NCBI RefSeq assembly: GCF_001043005.1 | Contig: NZ_JYKZ01000002.1 | Location: 372,001 to 436,000 of the forward strand | DNA: 64,000 bases | Origin: Pseudomonas psychrophila | GTDB taxonomy: Bacteria > Pseudomonadota > Gammaproteobacteria > Pseudomonadales > Pseudomonadaceae | Direction: 5' to 3' | Shown here: positions 20,178-29,724 of the stretch, one piece after another | Layout: each line of letters begins with the position of its first letter | Position numbering within the stretch: position 1 is the stretch's first letter | Position numbers and translations under genes: made by a program | The notes under the pieces: model-generated | The model's input: only the letters and a program-made list of their open reading frames with translations | Databases searched by the model: none | Told to the model about the DNA's origin: nothing

Positions 20178-20636
20178 GGGTCCCTCCACAAGGTTTGATG
20201 AGTGAACAGCTGAATTATTTATCGGGTTTACAGCAGTGTAATCAACTCAAATGATGGTGAAAACCGGCTTCCCGATGGGCTTGTGATCTGCCATGCCTAT
20301 GTACCCACCACACAGCAGTGGCTTAGCGGTTACCGGTGAGTTGCCGCCGTGTGTGAGACCAGAACGTAATGCCCTGACGTCGGGCGCTACAGGCTCGACT
20401 CGAAATCTGAACGCGTCAAAACCAACTCCCGCAACACTCTGCTTTTTGCACTGATTAAAACAAAAGCTTCGGGCAGGCTGCATGATTGTGTTTGGCTATC
20501 ATCCTCGTAAGTTATTAAAAAACATATACATTTAAAACGTTAGTTTCTGGCATAACATTTGCGAAAGCTATCAGGACGATTAACCCGCCCAGACAGAGCG
20601 GGAACCCTTCATCCGTGATAGTGAGGAATAATTCTA
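20178..20636. other. Intergenic region upstream of the hemerythrin gene
   Basis: 459 nt. The part from about 20510 to 20560 is AT-rich and probably holds the hemerythrin promoter. A leftward 78-codon frame at 20247-20483 has no ribosome binding site or recognisable content, so I do not call it. No other feature is seen. Confidence 0.5.
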
Positions 20637-21113
20637 ATGAACGCCATTGAGATTCTGTTAGCTGACCACGAAAAAGTTAAATCGATTCTGGCTCAGCTCA
20701 GCGCTTCGACGGACAAAGCGATAAAAAAGCGCACAGAACTGCTGGATAAACTTGAGATGGAAATCACCATACACACGCAACTTGAAGAGGACATCCTCTA
20801 TCCCGCTTTCAAGGAGGCTGGCGGCAAGGAACAAGCGCAAATGTACTACGAGGCTAAAGAAGAACACCGCACTGTTGACTCACTCGTCCTTCCCGATCTC
20901 AAGAAAACCGACCCGACCACACCCGAGTTCGCCGGGCGTTTCAAAGTCGTCAAAGAGCTACTTGAGCACCATATCGAGGAAGAAGAAACAGACATGTTTC
21001 CGCAGGCGAAAAAGCTGCTCGGGAAAGCCAAGCTGGATGAATTGGGTGAGCAAATGCTGGCGATGAAAGCCTCACTCAAGAAGTCACTCAGTGCTTCGAA
21101 ACTCGCGGCCTGA
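20637..21113 (+). CDS. Hemerythrin HHE domain protein
   Basis: 158 residues forming a four-helix bundle. Metal ligands appear in order: His in LADHEKVK, HTQLEEDILYPAF, EEHRTVD and HHIEEEETDMFP, the usual His/Glu set of HHE hemerythrins. Such proteins bind a di-iron centre and oxygen, or act in nitric-oxide and oxidative stress. The C-terminus is lysine-rich. GAGGAA lies 8 nt upstream of ATG 20637. It stands alone with an extended stem-loop downstream. Confidence 0.93.
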   Translation: MNAIEILLADHEKVKSILAQLSASTDKAIKKRTELLDKLEMEITIHTQLEEDILYPAFKEAGGKEQAQMYYEAKEEHRTVDSLVLPDLKKTDPTTPEFAGRFKVVKELLEHHIEEEETDMFPQAKKLLGKAKLDELGEQMLAMKASLKKSLSASKLAA

Positions 21114-21119
21114 TGAATG

Positions 21120-21187
21120 TGGGCGGGTTTGCTCAGCTACCAGAACCTGCTATCCGGTTCCTTGAGCATTACCCGCCCATGTTTTAA
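21120..21187 (+). terminator. Extended stem-loop, probable terminator of the hemerythrin gene
   Basis: Three nested paired segments: TGGGCGGGT/ACCCGCCCA (21120-21128, 21171-21179), GCTCA/TGAGC (21131-21135, 21163-21167) and GAACC/GGTTC (21143-21147, 21156-21160), followed by TGTTTT. It lies just after the hemerythrin stop and faces the convergent aldehyde dehydrogenase gene. Confidence 0.65.
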
Positions 21188-21231
21188 CGATCAGAACACC
21201 ATGTGTCACCAAGCGTGCAGCTCACCCGGGG

Positions 21232-22650
21232 TTAACCCATGTCATTGATGCAGACCACTTTGGGCTGGGTCATGTCTTCATAGGCAAACCGCACACCTTC
21301 CCGACCCAGGCTTCCGTATTTGAAGCCACCAAAAGGCATGGCATCGAAACGATAATCTGAAGAGTCATTGATCATCACACCCCCGGCTTCAATTTGGCGG
21401 GCCAGTTTCAATGCTTTGGACAAATCACGTGTGAACAGGCCAGCATGCAGGCTGTATTCCGGGGCGTTGGCCAGTGCAACGGCATCCTCCAACTGATCGA
21501 AAGGCTCCAGAATCACCACCGGCGCGAAGACTTCCTGCTGCCAGATCCTGCTGTCATGGCTTACACCCTCCAGAACCGTCGGCGCATAACACCCCATTTG
21601 GCGACGATGTCCGCACACAACAACAGCGCCTTCGGCCACCGCTTCATTCACCGATTGCTCCGTGCGACGAGCCGCCTGCTCCGTGATCATCGGGCCCACA
21701 TCGGTGATTCGCAGATCCGGATCGCCAACGACCAATGCACGCGTCTTGCTGACAAATCGCTCCCGAAAATCTTCGTAGATCGAACGGTGCACGAAGATGC
21801 GCTGTGTTCCGATGCAGTTCTGCCCTGCTGCCCAGAAGGCACCGGACACACAAGACTCAACGGTCGGTTCAAGGTCACAGTCTTCGAGCACGAGGACCGG
21901 GGCGTTGCCTCCCAGATCCATGGCCAGTTTCTTCAAGCCTGCACTGCGGGCAATGGACTCGCCGGTTGCAAAGCCACCCGTGAAGGAAATCATCCGCACT
22001 TCGCGCAACTGCACCAATGCCTGGCCCAGGTCGACTCCGCCGGTAGCCGTAGTGACCACGGATGGCGGCAAACCTGCTTCCACCAGGCACTCAACCAGCT
22101 TAAGCGCAGACAAGGGGGCGAGTTCTGAAGGCTTAAGAATCACAGCATTACCACCGGCGATGGCTGGGCCCAGCTTGTGGGCCACCAGGTTCAGCGGGTC
22201 GTTGTAGGGCGTGATTGCGACGATCAGCCCCAGCGGCTCACGGGTAAACCAGCCTTGACGCGATTCGGAGCCTTCATAGGCTTCGAAGGGGATGACCTCT
22301 CCGGCGTTACGACGAGCTTCTTCGGCCGACAGCTTCAGCGTATTTACGCAGCGCTTCACTTCTTTCTCTGCTTGTCTCAGTGTCTTTCCCGACTCTGCAA
22401 CGATGAGTCGGGCAAATGCTTCTGAGGCAAGCTCCACACGCCTCGCCGCATCCTCAAGGATGCGGGCACGCAAGTGTCGAGGCATCGCCGCACTCTCTCG
22501 CACGCCAATCCTTGCGCGCTCCAGCAAGCCAGGTACTGCAGTTGCATCGAGACAAGGTAGGCTTCCTACCAAGCGACCATCGAAAGGGCTGAACACATCA
22601 ATCTGTTTGGCATCAACAAGCTGAATGCTGGCCATGCTGGATACGGTCAT
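21232..22650 (-). CDS. Aldehyde dehydrogenase, candidate aspartate-semialdehyde oxidising enzyme
   Basis: 472 residues from ATG 22650 (GGAGAG upstream). NAD(P)-dependent ALDH superfamily: ITPYNDP with Asn150, ILKPSE with Lys173, SFTGG, and catalytic Cys279 in [10 protein letters not shown]. The general-base position, 34 residues before the cysteine, is Asp245 (AMDLGGNAP) where nearly all family members have Glu. It starts 13 nt after the homoserine dehydrogenase stop, so the two are co-transcribed. The natural reading is oxidation of aspartate 4-semialdehyde, made by that enzyme, to aspartate; this is inference from position. Succinate-semialdehyde-type enzymes are the nearest look-alikes. 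Confidence 0.9.
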   Translation of the reverse strand: MTVSSMASIQLVDAKQIDVFSPFDGRLVGSLPCLDATAVPGLLERARIGVRESAAMPRHLRARILEDAARRVELASEAFARLIVAESGKTLRQAEKEVKRCVNTLKLSAEEARRNAGEVIPFEAYEGSESRQGWFTREPLGLIVAITPYNDPLNLVAHKLGPAIAGGNAVILKPSELAPLSALKLVECLVEAGLPPSVVTTATGGVDLGQALVQLREVRMISFTGGFATGESIARSAGLKKLAMDLGGNAPVLVLEDCDLEPTVESCVSGAFWAAGQNCIGTQRIFVHRSIYEDFRERFVSKTRALVVGDPDLRITDVGPMITEQAARRTEQSVNEAVAEGAVVVCGHRRQMGCYAPTVLEGVSHDSRIWQQEVFAPVVILEPFDQLEDAVALANAPEYSLHAGLFTRDLSKALKLARQIEAGGVMINDSSDYRFDAMPFGGFKYGSLGREGVRFAYEDMTQPKVVCINDMG

Positions 22651-22663
22651 GACTTCTCTCCTG

Positions 22664-23704
22664 TTACTTGCTGTAGCGGTTATGAATGGCAATGATGTCT
22701 GACAGCAACGCAAAGGCGGTTTCGATTCGACCTGCGCCAGGGCCGCAGACAGTGACGGCACCCAGCAGTCCCGTGTTGAACGACACCGCGTTCAGGGCAC
22801 CCGAAACACTTGCCAGGGGGTGTTCATTGGGCAGCAGTCGAGCCTCCACATTCGCCCGAACCGAGCCATCGGCTTCGCGATGTGCTGAACCGATCAGCTT
22901 CCAACTAGCCCCGCTGGCCGTTGCCTGAGCGATGTCTTTCGGGCTGATACTGCTGATGCCAGAGCACGCCACATCACTGACGGTCAATCGAGCATTGAGC
23001 AGTTCATTGGCAAGGATCACCACCTTGAGCCGAACGTCATACCCCTCCACATCGGCAGTCGGGTCGGCCTCGGCATAGCCAAGCTGCTGAGCCTGGGCCA
23101 CTGCGTCGTTAAACGTCAGACCGTCTTTCATGCGAGTCAGCACGTAATTGGACGTGCCGTTCAGGATCCCTTCAAAACCTTGAATATCTGCACCTGCCAG
23201 AGCCTGACTTGCCAGACGAATCACAGGCGTACCGCTCATGACCGAACCCTCGTATTCGAAGGCAACACCATTGCGACGTGCCACATCCTTGAGCTCGGCG
23301 CCGTGCAGTGCAATCGGCCCTTTATTGGTGGTCACAACATGAATGCCGCTTTCCAGTGCCCAGCGACAAAACGTGGTTGCGGGTTCACCATCAACAGGGT
23401 TGGTGAAGGTGGCCTCGGAAATCATGTCGGCACCGGAATGCTTGATGATGGTTTCGTTAAACGCCTCAGCGGTGCCTCCAGGCAACTGAGCGAATGCCCC
23501 CTGCTCGCCAGGCAGCGCAACCAGTTGCCTTGCATCCAGCCCCTCCCTGGCAACGATGGAGCCCAGAAACAGGTCTGTCACACCGACAATCTTGAGGCTG
23601 AAACCCAAAGTGGCTTTCCACTCGGCGTTACGCTCTGCGATCAGTTGAGCCAGGCCGCGATTGACGCCACCAAAACCTACCAGGGCAATTTTGTACTCAG
23701 TCAT
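22664..23704 (-). CDS. Homoserine dehydrogenase without ACT domain
   Basis: 346 residues from ATG 23704 (AGAGGAC upstream). The Rossmann loop [12 protein letters not shown], the segment TTNKGPIA, the hallmark [13 protein letters not shown] and the catalytic-lysine block [15 protein letters not shown] identify homoserine dehydrogenase. Proteobacterial biosynthetic enzymes are about 430 residues with a C-terminal ACT domain for threonine feedback; this one stops after the catalytic core ([10 protein letters not shown]). Lack of feedback control suits a catabolic enzyme oxidising homoserine to aspartate semialdehyde (inference). It is the upstream partner of the ALDH and 266 nt downstream of the AsnC gene. 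Confidence 0.92.
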   Translation of the reverse strand: MTEYKIALVGFGGVNRGLAQLIAERNAEWKATLGFSLKIVGVTDLFLGSIVAREGLDARQLVALPGEQGAFAQLPGGTAEAFNETIIKHSGADMISEATFTNPVDGEPATTFCRWALESGIHVVTTNKGPIALHGAELKDVARRNGVAFEYEGSVMSGTPVIRLASQALAGADIQGFEGILNGTSNYVLTRMKDGLTFNDAVAQAQQLGYAEADPTADVEGYDVRLKVVILANELLNARLTVSDVACSGISSISPKDIAQATASGASWKLIGSAHREADGSVRANVEARLLPNEHPLASVSGALNAVSFNTGLLGAVTVCGPGAGRIETAFALLSDIIAIHNRYSK

Positions 23705-23970
23705 GAAGCTGTCCTCTTGCACGTTGTTGTTCGATAGCAACATCGTAAGAGTCGGGTTCTGGCAGTTGAATATGGCAGAGTGCTCTATTAATTGGCCGTT
23801 TTGCGCCTACCCACTACTGCTCAATGGACAGGCTCAAAATCAACCGTTGTATGTGGTTTTGGGATGTTGAGGAGGCATGCACTCGACACTGATGCGAGCA
23901 CCAGGGCCGAGTCACAAAGAAGGGGTCAGCTAAGGATTGACAGCGAAAGAACCGCTTGTGTTTTCGCTGC
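23705..23970. other. Gap with probable promoter for the homoserine dehydrogenase/ALDH pair
   Basis: 266 nt between the AsnC gene stop and the homoserine dehydrogenase start. It is the largest gap in the locus, so the last two genes probably have their own promoter here, a natural place for the AsnC protein to bind. No gene is seen in it. Confidence 0.45.
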
Positions 23971-24408
23971 TTAAAACACTGCAGAAAGGACAAATGAGGT
24001 GACGGTGTTTTCTACCCCGGGCATCGCCGAGATTTCCTTCCAGACAAGGTGGACACGCTCGGGGGACGCTGCATTGACTCGAAGCATCAGATCAAACTCG
24101 CCACTCAATACTTCGCACTGAACCACCTCGGGGAGCGAGCGCAGGGCGGCAAGTACTTCTTCTCCACGCATGCGGTCGTAGCGGTAGACAAAGATCACGG
24201 CACTGATCAGCGACGAAGGTCGTCGGGAATCACCGAGCAGCACCGTATACCCCTGGATGGCGCCGTCGCGCTCAAGGCGTTCAATGCGCTGGCGCACAGC
24301 GTTACGGGACAGGTTGACCTTGGCACCCAGTTCGACATGGGCTATTCGGGCATTGGCGGTAAGTTCGGCAAGGATGCGCTCATCCAGCGGATCCAGAATG
24401 CGCTTCAT
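23971..24408 (-). CDS. Lrp/AsnC-family regulator
   Basis: 145 residues: helix-turn-helix (LDPLDERILAELTANARIAHVELGAKVNLSRNAV) then an RAM/AsnC ligand-binding domain (VFVYRYDR to LPEVVQCEVLSGEFDLMLRV). Its ATG overlaps the stop of the threonine-synthase-like gene (4-nt overlap), so both are made together. Lrp/AsnC proteins usually sense an amino acid and control genes for its use. Targets are probably the homoserine dehydrogenase/ALDH pair and the locus itself. Confidence 0.93.
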   Translation of the reverse strand: MKRILDPLDERILAELTANARIAHVELGAKVNLSRNAVRQRIERLERDGAIQGYTVLLGDSRRPSSLISAVIFVYRYDRMRGEEVLAALRSLPEVVQCEVLSGEFDLMLRVNAASPERVHLVWKEISAMPGVENTVTSFVLSAVF

Positions 24409-25793
24409 GGGTACCTCTGCTGCGCTGACAAGAGCGCCCTTTTAAGACCGTCCAGATCGTCTTTGGCCAGACCTGGTGGCTGGGCACCCACCTCGGGGGT
24501 CGCGGGCACCTCTCCCTGCCACACACCCAGTTCGGCCAAGAGTGCCGCCGACTTGCCCGGTGCAATCTGCCCAAGGGTCACCATGGGAGCCCCCAGGCTG
24601 CGTCGGTGAATGCGGCCAGCCAGCACGCCCACAGCGGTATGCGGATCGACTGCGGCTCCCGTCTCACGGAACAGTTTGACCACCTCCTCGCGAACCTGTG
24701 CCTCGTTCACGGCATAGGAATCGAACAGAACCCGGGCCCGTAGCCATTGCTGGTTGCCGATGCTCAACTCGCCACACGCCTCAAAGTGTTCCATAAGTGC
24801 TTTCGTTGAGCGTCCGTCATGCTCATACAGCTCCCAGATGAAACGCTCCAGGTTTGAGTACAGAGAGAAATCCATCGACGGGGACAGCGTACGGTTGCTC
24901 ACTTGGGTCGTGTAACGATTGCAATGAAAAAACTGGTGCAGCGCATCGTTACTGTTTGTGGAGATGATCACCTGATTGATGGGCAATCCCATTTTCTGCG
25001 CGACGTAGCCTGCATAAATCTCGGCAGAGCTGGCCGCGGGAACGCTGAAACCGACGGGTCGTGTCCCGCCCCCCAGTTGCAGGACCGCGTGAAAATAGAA
25101 AACGATCTGTGCAAGGACTCCAACCCAGTTAGTGGAGTTGAAACAGATCGGAATCATCCCTTCCAGCGGCCAGTCACGCATGAGCCGGGAGACCAGCGTC
25201 TGGCAGTCGTCGAAATTACCGTCAACCGGATACAGCTGAACGCGCTCAGGATCTGCCGCCAGTAGCACAGAAAGTTGCTCGGCCGAGACTCCGCTGCGTG
25301 GGTAGAGTATTGCCATGCGTGTACACGGGCAGTCAGCAAACGCCTCGAGGGCCGCCAGCCCCGTATCGCCATTGGTTGCACCGATGATCAGCGCCTGACC
25401 ACCGACCTCATCCAGAAAGTGCTCCACCAGGCGCGACTGCAATTGCGCAGCGAAATCCTTGGAAGAACGGGTCGGGCCATGAAACAGCTGGAGTATCCAC
25501 TCGTTGTGACCAACCTGCTCCAGGGGCGTAATGGCGCGGTGGTTGAAGTTTCGATAGCTGTCGCTCAGCAAGGTGCGCAGCGTGCTTTCGTCCATGGCAG
25601 CCCCTACAAACGGCGACACTACGCGCCATACGAGCTCGTCGAATGGCAGCCACGACCAACTGGCAATCTGCTTCTCGGTGAACACCGGCAAACTGGCCGG
25701 GACATAGAGACCGCCATCTTCGGCGAGCCCCGACAGCACCACACTTCGAAAGTCCGCCCTCACGTCACCGCCGCGTGTGCTTACGTAATGCAT
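24405..25793 (-). CDS. Threonine-synthase-like PLP enzyme with altered active site
   Basis: 462 residues aligning with ThrC along its length: the N-terminal MHYVSTRGG, the PLP lysine Lys112 in LFHGPTRSSKDFAAQL, GATNGDTGLAALEAF and FNSTNWVGVLAQIVFYF. However, the phosphate-binding PTGNFGN loop is replaced by VPAASSAEI (251-259), and the ThrC block TAHPAKFP near the end is TLGQIAPGKSAALL. These changes argue that it does not make threonine from phosphohomoserine in the ordinary way. No homoserine kinase gene is nearby. It lies 12 nt after the GcvA-like gene and overlaps the AsnC gene. A role on a homoserine-derived or related substrate is likely but unproven. Confidence 0.85.
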   Translation of the reverse strand: MHYVSTRGGDVRADFRSVVLSGLAEDGGLYVPASLPVFTEKQIASWSWLPFDELVWRVVSPFVGAAMDESTLRTLLSDSYRNFNHRAITPLEQVGHNEWILQLFHGPTRSSKDFAAQLQSRLVEHFLDEVGGQALIIGATNGDTGLAALEAFADCPCTRMAILYPRSGVSAEQLSVLLAADPERVQLYPVDGNFDDCQTLVSRLMRDWPLEGMIPICFNSTNWVGVLAQIVFYFHAVLQLGGGTRPVGFSVPAASSAEIYAGYVAQKMGLPINQVIISTNSNDALHQFFHCNRYTTQVSNRTLSPSMDFSLYSNLERFIWELYEHDGRSTKALMEHFEACGELSIGNQQWLRARVLFDSYAVNEAQVREEVVKLFRETGAAVDPHTAVGVLAGRIHRRSLGAPMVTLGQIAPGKSAALLAELGVWQGEVPATPEVGAQPPGLAKDDLDGLKRALLSAQQRYP

Positions 25794-25805
25794 GATGACT
25801 CCAGA

Positions 25806-26702
25806 TCAGAATGACAAAAGACGGTGGGATTGAGCCACCAGCCAGGTAGAAAATATCGCGGCATCAGGCGAAAGGACTTCGGCCTGCTCGCGCACCAGAT
25901 AAAAAGACTCGCTGGCCTCGATTCGATGACTGAATGGAGCAACCAGATGCCCGCTTTTGAGCAAGTCTTCGACCACAGAAGACCGTGCCAGGGCAACGCC
26001 CTGCCCCAGTTCAGCCATGCGAAGGGTGGAGACCAGTGTGTCGAACTGAAGACCGCGGGAATAATCGACATCGTCAGCGCCCACCCGCTTCAACCAGTAC
26101 CCCCACCCCTCCTCGTACCCCAGCACATGCAACAAGGAATGGTTCATCAAGTCGCGAGGCTCGCGTATGGGGGTGCGGGCCATGAGTTCAGGTGAGCACA
26201 CGGGCTGGAGGATGTCCCAGGTCAAACGCTGAGAGTGCAATCCAGCCCACTCGCCGCAGCCCCAGCGAATCTCCAGGTCATCCTCGCCGTCTGGCTCCTT
26301 TACCCAGATGTTGCTGATATACCGGATGTCGATCTGGGGATAGTCTCGACAAAAATCCGCCAGCCGAGGGGCCAGCCAGTAGTGAAAAAAGGACAGGCTG
26401 CCACGCACCTTCACATGCCTTCGATTACGCTGGCCAAAAATCTCGTTTGTACCTACCGCAAGACGACTGATCGCGTCTTGCACCACTGGCAGGTAGGACT
26501 GCCCTTCTTCAGTCAGGCCAAGCCCTCGGGGCAGGCGTTTGAAGAGCGCGACACCCAGGTGACGCTCCAGCTGACGGAGCTGCTGGCTGACTGCACCCTG
26601 AGTCAGGTGCAGTTCCTGGGCTGCATGGGTGAAGTTCAGATACCGCGCCGACACTTCGAATGCCCTCAGCCAGTTCAAGGGCGGTAGTGATTTTTGACTC
26701 AT
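25806..26702 (-). CDS. GcvA-like LysR-family regulator
   Basis: 298 residues. The N-terminus LPPLNWLRAFEVSARYLNFTHAAQELHLTQGAVSQQLRQLE is the typical GcvA-type LysR helix-turn-helix, followed by the substrate-binding domain. It sits between the permease (50 nt upstream gene end) and the threonine-synthase-like gene (12 nt), transcribed with them, so it is probably the local activator and senses the amino acid taken up. The locus thus has two regulators, LysR and AsnC. Confidence 0.93.
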   Translation of the reverse strand: MSQKSLPPLNWLRAFEVSARYLNFTHAAQELHLTQGAVSQQLRQLERHLGVALFKRLPRGLGLTEEGQSYLPVVQDAISRLAVGTNEIFGQRNRRHVKVRGSLSFFHYWLAPRLADFCRDYPQIDIRYISNIWVKEPDGEDDLEIRWGCGEWAGLHSQRLTWDILQPVCSPELMARTPIREPRDLMNHSLLHVLGYEEGWGYWLKRVGADDVDYSRGLQFDTLVSTLRMAELGQGVALARSSVVEDLLKSGHLVAPFSHRIEASESFYLVREQAEVLSPDAAIFSTWLVAQSHRLLSF

Positions 26703-26752
26703 CGGCGCAACCTCATCAGGACTTATTCTTGCTCAATCATCGCCCGAGCCAT

Positions 26753-28189
26753 TCACGCTGCACCAGTGCAATGTGCAGCCGCTGCCAATGCCAGTCGCTC
26801 TTCACGCTTTTTACGGGTAACCCAGTAAACGAAGTAGCACCAGGCGATAAACGGCAGACCGAAGTACAGCGCGATTCGCTGCTCAGGATCAAAGGCAATA
26901 CCGACGCAGGCCAGCAAGCAACACAGCAGAGCGCCGAGAGGTACCCAAGGGTAGCCGCGCACACGAAAATGCAGGTCCTCGACTCGCCCGCCATTGGCGA
27001 CGTATTGGCGTCGAAAGGCTATTTGGCTCGCCGCGATGCTCATCCACACGACCACGACTGCAAGGCCCGAGATCGACACCAGGGCCAGATAGACCGTATC
27101 AGGGGCAACCACGCTGCTGAGCAGAGAGGCCATTGCGCCCACCATGCTCAAAACGATCGCGTTGACCGGCGTGCCCCGTTTCGAAAGTTTCACGTAGCGT
27201 TTAGGCATGTGGCCTTGGTCACTCAATGTCCAAAGCATGCGCGACGCGGCGTAGAGCCCCGAGTTGGCAGCGGAGATCAAGGCGGTGAGAATCACAAAGT
27301 TCATGATGTCCGCTGAATAAGGGATGCCTATCAACTCGAACACCATGACAAACGGACTTTCAATGACTCCCGCCTGTTCGCGTGGCAACAAGGTCGCCAG
27401 GACGAAAATAGTACCTACGAAGAACAGCGCCAGACGCACTACCGTCGTACGGATGGCCTTGGGCACACTTTTCTGAGGATCTTTGGCTTCACCTGCCGCA
27501 ATCCCGATAAGTTCAGTTCCGGAAAAGGCGAAGGAGACCGCTAGAAGTGTCATTGCAATGGGAAGGAATCCCGTAGGGAAAAGCCCTTCACGGGTAAAGT
27601 TCGAAAGCCCGGCACCCTGTAGATTCTGGACCTGGAAGAGACCGCAAATAGCACCGCCACCAATGACGATAAACGTAATCACGGTCAAGACTTTGATGAG
27701 CGAGAGCCAGAACTCGGTTTCTGCAAAAAGACGGACAGACACCACGTTGCTCAAGAACACCGCAATGGCAAACAGCGCGCTCCAGATCCACACGGGCGTG
27801 TCTGGAAACCAGCGAACCATCAGGATGCCCGCCGCCGTGAACTCCGAACCAATGGCGACTGCCCACGTGAGCCAGTACAGCCAGGCCACCGTATAGCCCG
27901 TACCCGGGCCGAGGTAGCGCGTTGCATAGCTACTGAACGATCCGGTTTCTGGCATCTGTACCGCCAGTTCGCCGAGACAGACCATTACCAGATACACCAT
28001 CACCGCACCGATGATGTAGGCAATCACGGCGCCGAGGGGCCCGGCCTGATTAACCGTGTAGCCGGAGGTGAGGAATAATCCCGTACCAATGACGCCACCC
28101 AACGCCAACATGACAATGTGTCGGGTTTCCATTTCTTTCTTGAACTTCAAGCTTGGATCGGATTGATCACTATTTGCCTGGATAGTCAT
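26753..28189 (-). CDS. Amino-acid permease, APC family
   Basis: 478 residues from ATG 28189; the frame extends upstream to 28282, but the first part is not permease-like. Twelve membrane helices. The first segment reads [20 protein letters not shown], the APC signature with the flexible GxGTGL helix break, and the AAT-subfamily block [17 protein letters not shown] follows. Relatives of this subfamily import basic or hydroxylated amino acids by proton symport. Position directly after the gamma-lyase gene suggests it imports the lyase substrate. Confidence 0.92.
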   Translation of the reverse strand: MTIQANSDQSDPSLKFKKEMETRHIVMLALGGVIGTGLFLTSGYTVNQAGPLGAVIAYIIGAVMVYLVMVCLGELAVQMPETGSFSSYATRYLGPGTGYTVAWLYWLTWAVAIGSEFTAAGILMVRWFPDTPVWIWSALFAIAVFLSNVVSVRLFAETEFWLSLIKVLTVITFIVIGGGAICGLFQVQNLQGAGLSNFTREGLFPTGFLPIAMTLLAVSFAFSGTELIGIAAGEAKDPQKSVPKAIRTTVVRLALFFVGTIFVLATLLPREQAGVIESPFVMVFELIGIPYSADIMNFVILTALISAANSGLYAASRMLWTLSDQGHMPKRYVKLSKRGTPVNAIVLSMVGAMASLLSSVVAPDTVYLALVSISGLAVVVVWMSIAASQIAFRRQYVANGGRVEDLHFRVRGYPWVPLGALLCCLLACVGIAFDPEQRIALYFGLPFIAWCYFVYWVTRKKREERLALAAAAHCTGAA

Positions 28190-28329
28190 GGTTGTATTCT
28201 CATGAAATGCTCGGACAACAATCTCTTGCAACTGCCCCGTCGGCAGCACAATGAGAGTGTCGCTAGTTGTTATTGTTTTCACTATTCATGAAGGACTGTC
28301 CGGCCTTAACTCCGGAAGCCTTATCGTTT

Positions 28330-29598
28330 TCAGACGCCCACGTTAGTGAAACGCTCTCTCTTTCCGGCCGGCAGACTTTCATGGCGCTGTTTGTCGCGAA
28401 CTGACGCACAGGCTTGTTTAAGATCCGCCACCAAGTCTTCCGTATCTTCAATCCCTACGGAGATCCTGACCAACCCCTCGGAAATCCCGAGCGCCTCGCG
28501 CTCTTCCAAGGTGTTTTCTACATGGCTAGTTGTCCGTGCCGGCCCATAGATGGTTTCAACCGCTCCCAAGTTACCCGCCCGATGGGCGTACTTGAGCAGC
28601 GGTAACAACTGAATCACTGTGCCCATGCCCCCTGCCAGCACGAAGCTGACAATTGCGCCAAATCCGCGCATCTGTGAGCGTGCAATCGCGTGACCTGGAT
28701 GCTGAGGCAATCCCGGGTAGTTCACAGACTCCACCAACGGCTCGGAGCACAGGTATTCAGCCAATGCTTGCGCGCTTGTCTGTTGCTGGCGAAGACGCAA
28801 AGCCAGAGTCTTGATACCCCGAATAATCAGATACGCCGAGAATGGGTCCAGCGAGGCTCCATTGATTTCACGATAATGGCGAACCTGAGACATCAGCTGT
28901 TCGCTGCCGCAGACCACGCCTCCCAGCACATCGCCATGACCGGACAGGAACTTCGTAGCACTGTGCACGACGACATCGACCCCGAGAGCAAGCGGGTTCT
29001 GATTCAACGGTGTCGCGAACGTATTATCGGCGATGACCAGCGCCCCGACACTTTTCGCCGCCGCCACAAGACGTCGAATATCCAGAACTTTCAGCGTGGG
29101 GTTCGTCGGGGTTTCCAGATAAAGGACATTGCAGCCTTTAGCGATCTGATGCTCGATGGCGTCTATGTCGAGGGTATCGCAGAGCGTGACTTCTACGCCC
29201 ATGCGCGGAAGAAACTCTTCAAAGATCTTGTTGGTTCCACCGTAACTGTCGCGGGTAGACACCACGCGCTGGCCACAGGCCAGAAAGGTATGCAGCACGC
29301 CACTGATTGCAGCCATCCCGGTACTGAAAGCGACAGCCGACTCGGCGCTTTCAAGCTCGCAGAGCTTGTCCTCCAGCACAGAAACCGTTGGGTTGCTCAT
29401 GCGGCTGTAGATGAAGCCAGGCTGTTTACCCAGCGCCACGTCATACCACTCATCGATGTCATGGTAGCCATAAGCGGCACTGACCACGATGGGAGTCTGA
29501 GTAGCGTTGTAAGGATGCTGGACCTGTTCCCCTCCCCACACCACTCGCGTCCCCAAACCAGCGCCCTGGTTCAAGCCGGGCTTTAACTTGTCATCCAT
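28330..29598 (-). CDS. Cys/Met-metabolism PLP gamma-lyase, candidate canavanine gamma-lyase
   Basis: 422 residues from ATG 29598. Fold type I gamma-elimination family: YSRMSNPT (64-71), AFSTGMAAISG, DNTFATP (191-197) and the PLP lysine Lys216 in VHSATKFLSGHGDV. The family covers cystathionine gamma-synthase and lyase, O-acetylhomoserine sulfhydrylase and methionine gamma-lyase. A canavanine gamma-lyase giving homoserine and hydroxyguanidine is known from Pseudomonadaceae and Rhizobiales, and the homoserine dehydrogenase, ALDH and permease of this locus fit that reaction. It is the first gene of seven on this strand. Methionine or O-acylhomoserine as substrate cannot be excluded. Confidence 0.88.
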   Translation of the reverse strand: MDDKLKPGLNQGAGLGTRVVWGGEQVQHPYNATQTPIVVSAAYGYHDIDEWYDVALGKQPGFIYSRMSNPTVSVLEDKLCELESAESAVAFSTGMAAISGVLHTFLACGQRVVSTRDSYGGTNKIFEEFLPRMGVEVTLCDTLDIDAIEHQIAKGCNVLYLETPTNPTLKVLDIRRLVAAAKSVGALVIADNTFATPLNQNPLALGVDVVVHSATKFLSGHGDVLGGVVCGSEQLMSQVRHYREINGASLDPFSAYLIIRGIKTLALRLRQQQTSAQALAEYLCSEPLVESVNYPGLPQHPGHAIARSQMRGFGAIVSFVLAGGMGTVIQLLPLLKYAHRAGNLGAVETIYGPARTTSHVENTLEEREALGISEGLVRISVGIEDTEDLVADLKQACASVRDKQRHESLPAGKRERFTNVGV

Positions 29599-29724
29599 AA
29601 ATCTATCTCGCATCGATGGAACACGGATGTTCCGATTGGGCTTGCGAGGACTATATGGAAGGGTTGAGTGTGTGAAAAATCATGTTATCTGGGGCTAAGG
29701 GCCTGTTTTTTTAATGGGTGGCCG

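Noticed and set aside
24405..25793. Ordinary biosynthetic threonine synthase
   Set aside because: The phosphate-binding loop is lost and the gene is embedded in a catabolic-looking locus.
28690..29586. A 298-codon rightward open frame opposite the PLP gamma-lyase gene
   Set aside because: It lies fully inside a gene with complete catalytic motifs and has no family resemblance; long antisense frames are common at this GC content.
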